Assembly (NCBI GenBank): GCA_964019335.1
Contig: OZ025675.1
Span: forward strand, 438,501 to 502,500
DNA from: Diplonema japonicum
Taxonomy: Eukaryota; Euglenozoa; Diplonemea; Diplonemida; Diplonemidae
DNA: 64,000 bases
Direction: 5' to 3'
Below the pieces are notes generated by a model. The model did not search any database. It saw nothing but the letters and a program-made list of their open reading frames with translations, and was not told the DNA's origin. Below are positions 49,067 through 58,557 of this stretch, one piece after another (position 1 is the stretch's first letter; the number at the start of each line of letters is the position of its first letter). The position numbers and the translations under genes were made by a program.

Positions 49067-50821
49067 TTAGTAGTGTCTCCGATGTTGCTGGACTGGGATC
49101 TGGTTTGCTACATAACGCGAAACAACACCTGCAAGAGGCTCGTTGTCATACGATGCCAGCAAACCTTGGGCTGCTTGCTCCATCTTGCTATCGTAAAGGC
49201 ATTTCCCTTGCAGGTACAGCTTCGCTGCCTCATTGTACTTCGTCCAGTACCCAGCCTTAGACTCATCAAGAACGTACATCCACTCCCCTCCATCGCCACC
49301 ATCGCCACCCACATCCTTCTGGTCTAATTCTTGATCGTTGCCCACAATGACTTCCCACAGTATAGCTTGTTGATCTTTGTTCTGCTTCACAAAGGTGACC
49401 GCCTTGAGGATGATTTGTATCTCATGAGTCATGGAAGCGTCCACATAAACAGCAGTGTTGCACACAACCCCAATGCCCCACTCCGCACCGAGCCTCTCGT
49501 ACACAGATGTCAGAACCGCTGCGTGTCCCATGATGCTGAACCGCTTCACCTCATTGTTTCCAAGGTCCCCAGCCAGAACCTTCCCACCGCACAATGCTAT
49601 GTTTAATTCTGTGCCTTTTACATCACATTTACGTAAGTTCTTCGCTGCAATAACACCTCCCACTGCGTGTTGGACGCACCTCCTTGACGCGTTGAACGAG
49701 GCGTGCACGTGGTCCCCGACGAACAGGTCCAGCATCCCCTTCTGTGCACGAACAGCGTGCAGTGCGAACCCGATCACCTTCGCGTGGAGGCGGCTGAACT
49801 CCACGTGATTCACCTCCGCTGCTGCGATAGAGTTCTTCATGTTCATCACCAGCATGGTGGCAAATGCGTATGAAAGTGGTTGTGCAAGCACTGCGTGTAT
49901 CAACTCCGAGGACGATGCTGCCATCAGGGACGAGTGTTGTGAGCTTTTCTTTGAAGTGACATCGTATTCGAGGGACTCAGTGTCCTCCTGCAGACAGGAC
50001 TGCGGGAGGTAAGGTTTATAAGACCGGAGGTTCACAAGAATGGTGTGAAGCGCTTCGTGAAGTCTTTCAGGGAGGTCTTCCTTCGAAAGGTCGAGGTGGG
50101 CGTCTGCCTCTTCAAGCTTGAACCCTGCAAGGAAGGAGGCCACGTCGCGTGCTGCAAGAACACCCAGTTCCAACTTCCGTTTTTCAGCGAGAACCTCTTC
50201 AGCAAAACCCCTTGTGAAGTAGAAGTCAAGGAGGAAGATCATCATGATTATAGCGAAGACCATCCCTGAGACTATTGCGTTTCTACGACAAGGCATGTTG
50301 GTGCACGAGCACAGTTGCTCGTAACGGGAGTCGTGGTCTCCGTTGAAGTCACTGGGGCCGATGTCGAGGAGGCCGAAGCGGAAAGCAGTCTCAAGAGATG
50401 TGATGATGAGCCACAGGGTGATGATTGACACTGCATTAACGGAGCACCTTCGCTTGACTCTGCAAACGAGGAACACATCGACGACCAGCACAGCAAGCGG
50501 CCACATCCTGGGCAGCATGGCACCCATGGTGTTGTAGTCAGTCAAGATGACGGACACTAATTGGCAGTACCCCACAAGCTCTATGAAGGTGTCGGAGGGC
50601 TTCTTGTTCACAAACAGCCACACTAGCCCAGCACCACTGTACACAACCACAAAGTAGGTTGAGATGCGTGGAAGTGTGAGCACAATGTATGTAACACCTA
50701 TACTTGACAGAATGAAACCAATCGCTAAGTACCACAGAAGAACCTTCTTGCGCTTGACCATCACCTCATCGTCGTCGGGGAGGGCGAGCTTGTTGAGAAG
50801 CCACTTGTGCAGCGACCACAT
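49067..50821 (-). CDS. Family-B six-TM pseudocyclase, copy B6
   Basis: 584 residues, starting MWSLHKWLLNKLALPDDDE. Membrane region of the B4 subtype but with its own changes (GVTYIVLTLPRISTYFVVV); loop cluster CSCTNMPC. The linker, cyclase-homology domain and tail are virtually identical in DNA to B4 and B8, so recent conversion or duplication is likely. Pseudocyclase by the same criteria: first metal Asp is Asn, second kept in FVGDHVHAS, purine and transition-state residues lost. WMYVLDES and the ending QQHRRHY. The gene strand upstream has an A-rich run broken by GAAA and then GGGGGG just before the ATG. Its downstream flank (48980-49066) is the same as that of B8, so B6 and B8 are products of one duplication. 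Confidence 0.9.
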   Translation of the reverse strand: MWSLHKWLLNKLALPDDDEVMVKRKKVLLWYLAIGFILSSIGVTYIVLTLPRISTYFVVVYSGAGLVWLFVNKKPSDTFIELVGYCQLVSVILTDYNTMGAMLPRMWPLAVLVVDVFLVCRVKRRCSVNAVSIITLWLIITSLETAFRFGLLDIGPSDFNGDHDSRYEQLCSCTNMPCRRNAIVSGMVFAIIMMIFLLDFYFTRGFAEEVLAEKRKLELGVLAARDVASFLAGFKLEEADAHLDLSKEDLPERLHEALHTILVNLRSYKPYLPQSCLQEDTESLEYDVTSKKSSQHSSLMAASSSELIHAVLAQPLSYAFATMLVMNMKNSIAAAEVNHVEFSRLHAKVIGFALHAVRAQKGMLDLFVGDHVHASFNASRRCVQHAVGGVIAAKNLRKCDVKGTELNIALCGGKVLAGDLGNNEVKRFSIMGHAAVLTSVYERLGAEWGIGVVCNTAVYVDASMTHEIQIILKAVTFVKQNKDQQAILWEVIVGNDQELDQKDVGGDGGDGGEWMYVLDESKAGYWTKYNEAAKLYLQGKCLYDSKMEQAAQGLLASYDNEPLAGVVSRYVANQIPVQQHRRHY

Positions 50822-50855
50822 TTCCCCCCTTTTTTTTTCTTTTTAAAAATACGTT

Positions 50856-51186
50856 CCTGATTCTTTAAGAAATGAAAGAGATGTTGAAATTCTGTGCTCG
50901 CGCACCGGCAGGGACATCAACAAGAAGAAAACAAAGACGCTCATCTCACAAGTTTCTTTTCCTGTGACACCTTTCCTCTAGAGACGATAACAGGTGAACT
51001 ACATCGTCAATATAAAAGACTATTCCTTTAGGTATGCAAAGAAGAAGAAGAAGAGAAAAGAAAAAAAAAAACTCGACTTTAAAAACTAGTTTGTCTTGGC
51101 CCCTGTGGGCCTTGTAGGCGCTGTTTAACCTGACACATCCTGCATTCAAAAACATGCGAAAAGACTCTTCTTTTTTCTTTCCTGAC
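50856..51186 (-). promoter_or_regulatory. Duplicated upstream region of B6 (partner 57243-58360)
   Basis: Contains the conserved block (50856-50928) and a 240-bp segment (50946-51186) that is repeated at 58117-58360 upstream of B8. In B8 the two parts are separated by about 800 bp of other sequence. Regulatory role is only inferred from position. Confidence 0.4.
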
Positions 51187-51234
51187 CCCCCCAACCCCGA
51201 GTCAAAAGGAGGTTGTTGTGAGACGCTGTTGTCT

Positions 51235-51364
51235 TGAAGTCCAGTAAAGGAAAAAGGAAAATCAGATTGTTAACTGTTTGGTACTAACCAATTAAAGGCA
51301 GCTTTTACAAAGACCAGCCAAGAGTCAACGCCACGTGGGTGTAAGTGTTATAAAGGAATGGAAA
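51235..51364 (+). repeat. 130-bp direct repeat, left copy
   Basis: GAAGTCCAGTAAAGGAAAAA ... GTTATAAAGGAATGG, repeated at 51700-51828. The two copies bracket a 0.3-kb A-tailed repeat (51377-51690). Confidence 0.85.
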
Positions 51365-51376
51365 AAGAATATATAT

Positions 51377-51690
51377 GAGTTAAAGGAGGCCGGTGTTGGC
51401 GCCCTGCACAAGTACTGTCTACTTGATTACAGGGGGCGCACCGCGGCCGAGTTGTAGCTTCTTCTGCGTTCCGCGTCGTGTTCTTAATGCGTGCGGTGTA
51501 CAGCCCAACCCCAGCCGGGGCGTCCCGGGTAACCAAGATTCTGCGCTCGTGCAGTTTGCTGCCTGTTCGTCACCCTGAGCATCTGCATTGTTCTTCCACT
51601 CGGGCGCTACCGGTGATGACCGACGAAGAGGTCAACAGCGAACAACACATCTGATGTTTTTCTTATATTTTCATGTTATCTCCACCACCT
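51377..51690 (+). repeat. 0.3-kb A-tailed dispersed repeat, copy 4
   Basis: GAGTTAAAGGAGGCCGGTG ... TTATCTCCACCACCT; unlike the others it is not followed by A but by TGCTCGCGCG and the right 130-bp repeat. Confidence 0.75.
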
Positions 51691-51699
51691 TGCTCGCGC

Positions 51700-51828
51700 G
51701 AAGTCCAGTAAAGGAAAAAGGAAAATCAGATTGTTAACCGTTTGGTACTAACCAATTAAAGGCAGCTTTTACAAAGACCAGCCAAGAGTCAACGCCACGT
51801 GGGTGTAAGTGTTATAAAGGAATGGAAA
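51700..51828 (+). repeat. 130-bp direct repeat, right copy
   Basis: One or two substitutions relative to 51235-51364. Confidence 0.85.
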
Positions 51829-51959
51829 AAAAAAAAAGACAAAAAGCGTTTAGCCGCGTTCCCAGAAAAGCATGGTGTGCGGTTGATTAAAAAAAAGAAG
51901 AAAGAAGGTAGAGGGGCAAGACGAACAGTCTATGCACACAAAGACGTAAGCTCTATTCC

Positions 51960-52115
51960 TTACAACAGGCTCTCTCTCATGGTCGCCTCCATGACGGTGA
52001 TCTGATACACGTTGACGGCATAGCTGTAGCCGGGGACTTGGTTGATGCTAAGCTTTTGAAGATGGAGGCCTTCCATGTTGGTGGCTGCTGGTGAACCGTA
52101 GAGGCAGTAGATCTC
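51960..52115 (-). pseudogene. 3' fragment of a family-C adenylate cyclase gene
   Basis: Matches 60537-60695 (the last 50 or so codons of the intact gene C) with a 3-bp deletion that removes one Ala, then stops abruptly at CAGTAGATCTC. The flank 51835-51959 is also shared with 60415-60536. It is either the edge of a segmental duplication or the remnant of a deleted second C gene. Confidence 0.85.
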
Positions 52116-52419
52116 CCTAAGAGGTGTTTAAGAATTATGCCATAAAAAAAACAAAAAGAACAAAAACAGCATTAAGAAAAAAAGAAAAAAAGAAAAGAGC
52201 GGGGAAGATAGTTTATACTTTTTTTTCATTCATATTCTTCTTCTTTTCTTTTAAGAAAGCCCGAGACTGCCGGACGCTAAATTCAAATGTGTCGTACACA
52301 AGATGAAGGGAATGGGGGGTTTTGTTTTTGAGTGTTTTTTTTTTTTTTTTTTTTTTTTTTTTTGGGATGCGCATTAAAATACTTTTTTTTTTTTTTAATG
52401 TTAGTGTAGACAGCCGTCC

Positions 52420-52516
52420 TTAAGGGACGGGCACGAACTCCTCGTGGGGGTACGTGACGGCTGTCAGCTGAGCCTGGAGCTTCTGATCGAACTCGTTTAG
52501 AATGATCAAAATATTG
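52420..52516 (-). pseudogene. Orphan coding 3' end
   Basis: Minus frame reads IILNEFDQKLQAQLTAVTYP, then HEEFVPVP and a stop. Composition is typical of real protein and unlike the surrounding tracts, but no start codon precedes it before an upstream stop. Likely the terminal exon or remnant of an unidentified gene. The stop overlaps a small stem-loop (CCGTCC TTAAG GGACGG). Confidence 0.35.
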
Positions 52517-53410
52517 CTTTTTTCCCCTCTTCATACATAAAAATAAAATAAAAAAGTATTGCGCGACTTAAGGAAAAACTGTTACTGTGAAACGAAACTC
52601 CCGTCCGTGGATAGGAGGGTCCAAGATATCTGTCCCTGGGAGAAGCTAGACGCTCTCTCAGTTCATCTGGTCACCCAAGTACCTTTCTTGTTTTTACAGC
52701 AAATCAGATATTTTTGTGTTTGAAAAAAGAAACCTTAGTTTAAAGTTAGTTAGTTTACGTATTCACATCACAGTTCTAGGCATAAAAAAAACCATACAAA
52801 AAAAAGGAAAATAAGAGAAGGAAAGAAAGCAAACTGAGTTTTAGAAAAGAAAGTACATGCCTTTCTTCGGCTCCGAAGAAAGAAATGCAATTGGTGTCAA
52901 ATCTACAAGGAAAAAGAAAAAAAAAAGAGAGCTTTCGATGTAACCCCAAGCAGGACACGACGGCTATAGTAGGTGTCTTGTCTTTTTTTTTTAATTGTAA
53001 TGTAAACTAAAGCCACATTCGGGTCCATTCTGGTTGATCACTGAAATCGTTGGCAAAGAGAGAGAGAGAGAGAGAAAGAAGGAAAGCAAAGGAACAAACC
53101 TTTGCCAACTACTACTGAAAGCTTGCGCTTCGCTGCTCTCATGTGTCATAATGCCTCTGTTGGCATACACATAGAGAGGTGCTAGTATTGAGATGGAAAG
53201 GGGGAAAAGAAAAAGTCGGATGATCGTTGATTTTGAGCCGCAACCGGGGAATTAACCCGTGGAAGGATAAGCCCAACCAATGCCACCCACACTACTCTAT
53301 AACATTTTACTATCAAAAAAAAAAAAAAAACTGAGCACAACGACTACTAGAGCAAACTGGGAAAAAAGAGCATATAAATTCTCAAAAGAACGAATTATTC
53401 TACACGGTGA
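52517..53410. other. Intergenic, 3' side of B7
   Basis: Simple A/G-rich sequence including a GA microsatellite near 53058 and one arm of the long hairpin family at about 53236-53285. No gene recognised. Confidence 0.6.
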
Positions 53411-55303
53411 TCAATACACCTGCCGCCATCTGACGACAGGGGTCTGCTTCTCGATCATTTCACACAGGGCAGCAGACAAAGGCTCGTTGGTGTAGCTCTT
53501 GAGCAGTTCACTTGCCTCGGTCTTTGCCCCACCTTCTTCAAAGCAGTCTCCTTGCAAATATAGCTTCGCAGCGTCATTGTACTTCATCCAGTGCTTCGCC
53601 ACCGACTCCTCCAGTGCGTACATCCACTCCTGGTCCAGTTGTTGGCTCTGTGGCTTTGCCCTGGCGCTGCTTCGTGTCTGTGGGAGCTGCCCGCTGACAC
53701 TTGACGTCAAGCCAGGAGCATCAATGCTTCTTGGCGGTGGCGACATCGCACTTTCATCCGGAGAAAACGGTGGCGTTACGATGCCAGCATCAATTACCAC
53801 TGCCTCCCACAGAATGGCTTCCTTCTCTTGAGCATGCTTCACAAAGGTGACCGCCTTGAGGATGATGCGCATCTCCAGCATGACAGAGGCGTCCATGTAG
53901 GCAGCAGTGTTGCACACAACCCCAATGCCCCACTCCGCACCGAGCCTTTCGTACACAGATGACAGGACAGATGCGTGCCCGAGAATGCTGAACCGCCTCA
54001 CCTCGTTGTTCCCAAGGTCCCCAACCAGAACCTTCCCACCGCACACGGCCACGTTCACTTCCATTCCCTTATCAAGCTTTCCTTGTCTCAGTGTGGTTGC
54101 TGTCTTCACCGCTGCCACTGCGTGTTGCATGCAGCGTTTTGAAGCGTTGAACGAGGCGTGCACGTGGTCCCCGACGAACAGGTCCAGCATCCCCTTCTGT
54201 GCACGAACAGCGTGCAGTGCGAACCCGATCACCTTCGCGTGGAGGCGGCTGAACTCTAAAGGTTGTTCCTCAGCAGCTGCGATCGAGTTCTTCATGTTCA
54301 TCACCAGCACTGTGGCGCGCACGTGCGCGAGTGCATGCTGCGTGAACCCCTTCTTCGACGACGTGTCCGACTTCACAGACGTGGAGCCCACAGGCGACTC
54401 AGAGCGTGCATTGGAAGGTGTACGCGTCAGGAAGCTCTCGTCATCGGAGCTCCCGATGTCGCTCCCTCCACGAAGACAGGACTGCGGGAGGTAAGGTTTA
54501 TACGACCGGAGGTTCACAAGAATGGTGTGAAGCGCTTCGTGAAGTCTTTCAGGGAGGTCTTCCTTCGAAAGGTCGAGGTGGGCGTCTGCCTCTTCAAGCT
54601 TGAACCCTGCAAGGAAGGAGGCCACGTCGCGTGCTGCAAGAACACCCAGTTCCAATTTCTGTTTTTCAGCGAGAACCTCATCAGCGAAGCCTCTTGTGAA
54701 GTAGAAGTCAAGGAGGAAGACAGCTAAGTTGAGGACGAGCGTTAAACTGGTACTAAAAAAGTTCCTATCACAAGGCATTGTCTCGCACTTGCAGCTGTTC
54801 TCGTAGCGGTAGTCGTGGTCACCGTTGAAATTGGGGCCACCGATGTCGAGGAGGCCAAAGCGGGTGACCTGCTCTGCGGCTGTGACAGCTAACCAGAGGC
54901 AGAGGGTGATGATGACGATGATGGAGGACCTTGACCGGATCCTGCACACGAGGAACACATCGATGACCAATATAGCAATGGGCCATATCCTAGGGAGCAT
55001 GGCACCCATATTGTTCAAATCAGTCAAGAGTACTGATATCACATCAGCGCACCCCACAAGCTCTATGAAGGTGTCAGAGGGCCGCTTTGTGATGAACAGC
55101 CAGAGCATCGCCAAGATATTGACAATAGTGCACATAAAGGTCGCAATCCTCCCTGCCGTGAAGTTCGTGACAAGTGTCCCAGTCCCGCTCAGGACCAACG
55201 GAATCAAGAAGAACCAAATAAGTACCCTCTTCCTAGTAGCTGTTACTTCGTCATCACCTGGAAGGATGATCTTGCTGACCAGCCACTCATGTATACACCA
55301 CAT
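53411..55303 (-). CDS. Family-B six-TM pseudocyclase, copy B7
   Basis: 630 residues from Met at 55303 (MWCIHEWLVSKIILPGDDE); an in-frame upstream Met at 55387 is not conserved. It is the most divergent membrane region of the set (TATRKRVLIW, ADVISVLLTDLNNMGAMLPR), with loop cluster CKCETMPC and NFNGDHDYRYE. The linker ends SYKPYLPQSCLRGGSD. The cyclase-homology domain reads VMNMKNS, FVGDHVHAS and RRFSILGHASVL and is closest to B2. A long Pro/Ser-rich insert (about 500-560), WMYALEES, TPR-like helix and the ending RWRQVY. First metal Asp is Asn, second kept, other catalytic residues lost. Intact frame; not preceded by a long A run. Confidence 0.9.
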   Translation of the reverse strand: MWCIHEWLVSKIILPGDDEVTATRKRVLIWFFLIPLVLSGTGTLVTNFTAGRIATFMCTIVNILAMLWLFITKRPSDTFIELVGCADVISVLLTDLNNMGAMLPRIWPIAILVIDVFLVCRIRSRSSIIVIITLCLWLAVTAAEQVTRFGLLDIGGPNFNGDHDYRYENSCKCETMPCDRNFFSTSLTLVLNLAVFLLDFYFTRGFADEVLAEKQKLELGVLAARDVASFLAGFKLEEADAHLDLSKEDLPERLHEALHTILVNLRSYKPYLPQSCLRGGSDIGSSDDESFLTRTPSNARSESPVGSTSVKSDTSSKKGFTQHALAHVRATVLVMNMKNSIAAAEEQPLEFSRLHAKVIGFALHAVRAQKGMLDLFVGDHVHASFNASKRCMQHAVAAVKTATTLRQGKLDKGMEVNVAVCGGKVLVGDLGNNEVRRFSILGHASVLSSVYERLGAEWGIGVVCNTAAYMDASVMLEMRIILKAVTFVKHAQEKEAILWEAVVIDAGIVTPPFSPDESAMSPPPRSIDAPGLTSSVSGQLPQTRSSARAKPQSQQLDQEWMYALEESVAKHWMKYNDAAKLYLQGDCFEEGGAKTEASELLKSYTNEPLSAALCEMIEKQTPVVRWRQVY

Positions 55304-55505
55304 TATTTCTTTTGCCCCCTCTCCCCCTTTTATAGTGTGAGAAACATGATGATCTACCAAAGGAAGAAATGTTTCCAAGATGCACAAAAAAGGTGTTTTT
55401 CCACTCTTCGTAGAAAGTGACAGCCTACCCTATGAGACGTGAAAACGCCTGCATCACTACATGGCTCGCCGACTATGCAAAAAAACGTAAACTAAAGGGA
55501 ACTCT

Positions 55506-57208
55506 TTAGTGGTGTCTCCGATGTTGCTGGACTGGGATCTGGTTTGCTACATAACGCGAAACAACACCTGCAAGAGGCTCGTTGTCATACGATGCCAGCA
55601 AACCTTGGGCTGCTTGCTCCATCTTGCTATCGTAAAGGCATTTCCCTTGCAGGTACAGCTTCGCTGCCTCATTGTACTTCGTCCAGTACCCAGCCTTAGA
55701 CTCATCAAGAACGTACATCCACTCCCCTCCATCGCCACCATCGCCACCCACATCCTTCTGGTCTAATTCTTGATCGTTGCCCACAATGACTTCCCACAGT
55801 ATAGCTTGTTGATCTTTGTTCTGCTTCACAAAGGTGACCGCCTTGAGGATGATTTGTATCTCATGAGTCATGGAAGCGTCCACATAAACAGCAGTGTTGC
55901 ACACAACCCCAATGCCCCACTCCGCACCGAGCCTCTCGTACACAGATGTCAGAACCGCTGCGTGTCCCATGATGCTGAACCGCTTCACCTCATTGTTTCC
56001 AAGGTCCCCAGCCAGAACCTTCCCACCGCACAATGCTATGTTTAATTCTGTGCCTTTTACATCACATTTACGTAAGTTCTTCGCTGCAATAACACCTCCC
56101 ACTGCGTGTTGGACGCACCTCCTTGACGCGTTGAACGAGGCGTGCACGTGGTCCCCGACGAACAGGTCCAGCATCCCCTTCTGTGCACGAACAGCGTGCA
56201 GTGCGAACCCGATCACCTTCGCGTGGAGGCGGCTGAACTCCACGTGATTCACCTCCGCTGCTGCGATAGAGTTCTTCATGTTCATCACCAGCATGGTGGC
56301 AAATGCGTATGAAAGTGGTTGTGCAAGCACTGCGTGTATCAACTCCGAGGACGATGCTGCCATCAGGGACGAGTGTTGTGAGCTTTTCTTTGAAGTGACA
56401 TCGTATTCGAGGGACTCAGTGTCCTCCTGCAGACAGGACTGCGGGAGGTAAGGTTTATAAGACCGGAGGTTCACAAGAATGGTGTGAAGCGCTTCGTGAA
56501 GTCTTTCAGGGAGGTCTTCCTTCGAAAGGTCGAGGTGGGCGTCTGCCTCTTCAAGCTTGTCGCGTGCTGCAAGAACACCCAGTTCCAACTTCCGTTTTTC
56601 AGCGAGAACCTCTTCAGCAAAACCCCTTGTGAAGTAGAAGTCAAGGAGGAAGATCATCGTGATTATAGCGAGGACCATCCCTGTGGCTGTTGTGTTTCTA
56701 CGACAAGGCATGTTGGTGCATGAGCACAGTTGCTCGTAGCGGGAGTCGTGGTCACCGTTGAAGCTCACTGGGGCCGATGTCGAGGAGGCCGAAGCGGAAA
56801 GCAGTCTCAAGAGAAGTGATAAAGAGCCACAGGGTGATGATTGACTCTGCAAACGAGGAACACATCGACGACCAGCACAGCAAGCGGCCACATCCTGGGC
56901 AGCATGGCACCCATGGTGTTGTAGTCAGTCAAGATGACGGACACTAATTGGCAGTACCCCACAAGCTCTATGAAGGTGTCGGAGGGCTTCTTGTTCACAA
57001 ACAGCCACACTAGCCCAGCACCACTGTACACAACCACAAAGTAGATTGAGATGCGTGGAAGTGTGAGCGCAGCGTATGTAACAACTATTCTTGACAGAAT
57101 GAAACCAATCGCTGAGTACCACAGAAGAACCTTCTTGCGCTTGACCATCACCTCATCGTCGTCGGGGAGGGCGAGCTTGCTGAGAAGCTCTTTGTGCAGC
57201 GCCCACAT
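55506..57208 (-). pseudogene. Broken family-B gene, copy B8
   Basis: The 5' part starts MWALHKELLSKLALPDDDE at 57208 and is in frame until about 56843. Compared with B6 there is a 29-bp deletion at about 56843 (between two TTGAC repeats) and a 1-bp insertion at about 56764, which do not cancel, so the frame is lost. An in-frame 24-bp deletion near 56556 removes VASFLAGF from the linker. The output domain and tail downstream (56760-55506) are open and nearly identical to B6 except that the final Tyr is His. The frameshifts are deletions relative to a paralogue, so an intron is not the explanation. Confidence 0.9.
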
Positions 57209-57626
57209 CCCCCCCCCCTTTTTTTTCTTTTTAAAAATACATTCCTGATTCTTAAAAAATGAAAGAGATGTTGAAATTCCGTGCTCACGCACCGGCAGGG
57301 ACATCAACAAGCAGAAAGGGTGAATCTCAAGTGCGAAGGACGATTACCCGCTGACGCATTCTCGAAATAGGCCTAAAGGTACATAAACTAAAAGGAATAA
57401 TTTGAACTTTCGTTTTAGTTCTTTCGCTCGATAAAAGAAGCGCGAGAAAAAAAAAAAAGAAGAAAACAATGTACAACCTAATAAAGTAGAATTGCTGTAA
57501 AACGAATAATGTCGGGCGGGAAAACTCCTAGGCACCAAGAAAACCCGGACATTTTTCCGTCCGGGAGCTTTTCTAGAGAAGAAATCTTTTTACATATGGG
57601 GGGTAGCAGCTCCTGCTTTTTTTTCC
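57209..57626. other. Upstream region of B8
   Basis: Gene-strand G run (9 to 10 bases) just before the ATG, the conserved leader block (57243-57312), then AT-rich sequence. A small hairpin (CCGGACATTTTTCCGTCCGG, about 57546-57565) is present. Confidence 0.5.
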
Positions 57627-57769
57627 ATGCAGACTCGTATGCAGAGCCAAAATGTTTACCCTGCGTGGCTGTTTGATTCCCCCCCCCCCCCCCTTTGCAC
57701 CAACAAACAGCACACAGGATCTTTAACTTTCTTCAATCTCATGACCAGTTCGACTGCGTTGAGCAGCTG

Positions 57770-57965
57770 GCTTGTGAGGCGCCCAGCTTTGGTTGCTGAC
57801 ACTCGGCCAGCTCACCCCCCGAGAGGTGGAGGAGATAAACTCCTTACACCAGGCCCCGAAAGCAGCTCCAGCTCCGAAGGATGCTAAAGCCCGTCGCGGC
57901 GGCCAGGGTGTGGTATCGCGTGGAGGAGGTGGAAATAGAAAAGTCCAGTATTTCCGACTAGAAAA
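57770..57965 (+). other. Coding-like segment of unknown origin
   Basis: Plus frame reading AQLWLLTLGQLTPREVEEIN, then HQAPKAAPAPKDAKARRGG and SRGGGGNRKVQYFR. Composition is protein-like (acidic helix, Pro/Ala/Lys, Arg/Gly), but a stop lies just upstream and the frame degenerates into homopolymers after 57965. No family recognised; perhaps a gene remnant. Confidence 0.3.
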
Positions 57966-58484
57966 AAAAAACCTTGGGGGCTCTGTTGGATCGGGGCATT
58001 TTCCCGTCAGGGAGTTTTCGTTTTACAGTATTCTTTTTTTAAATCAGTGCAAAAATATTTGTGCTTTTTTTTGTATTTTGTTGTGCCGAATACTTAATTT
58101 CTTCCTCGAAAAAAGGAGACACAAGTTTTTTTTCCCGTGACACCTTTCTTCTAGAGACGATAACAGGTGAACTATACGTCAATATAAAAGACTATTCTTT
58201 TAGGTATGCAAAGAAGAAGAAGAGAAGAGAAAAAAAAAAAAACTAAACTTTAAAAACTAGTTTGTCTTGGCCCCTGGGGCCTTGTAGGCGCTATTTAACC
58301 TGTCACATCCTGCATTCAAAAACATGCGAAAAGACTCTTCTTTTTTCTTTCCTGACCCATCCCCCCCAGGCTAGGAAACAGGAAGTGAAAGGGAATTGCA
58401 TAGTTCTAAAGGAAAGAAAACTCAAAGTACAGGACAAGCCCCCCGCTAGAGGGCCGCCCTATGGGAGGGGGGAAGAAAATAAAT

Positions 58485-58506
58485 TCACTATGATAGGAAC
58501 GAAGTG
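58485..58506 (+). repeat. Truncated mini-element
   Basis: TCACTATGATAGGAACGAAG then TG; the second half is missing. Confidence 0.65.
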
Positions 58507-58557
58507 CTCCCCTTTTGGGGTCGAATAAAACTCATAGTAAAAGAAAATCCCACTTAA

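Noticed and set aside
56760-56850. Intron in B8 instead of frameshift
   Set aside because: Relative to B6 the sequence lacks 29 bp between short direct repeats and gains 1 bp; nothing extra is present to splice out.
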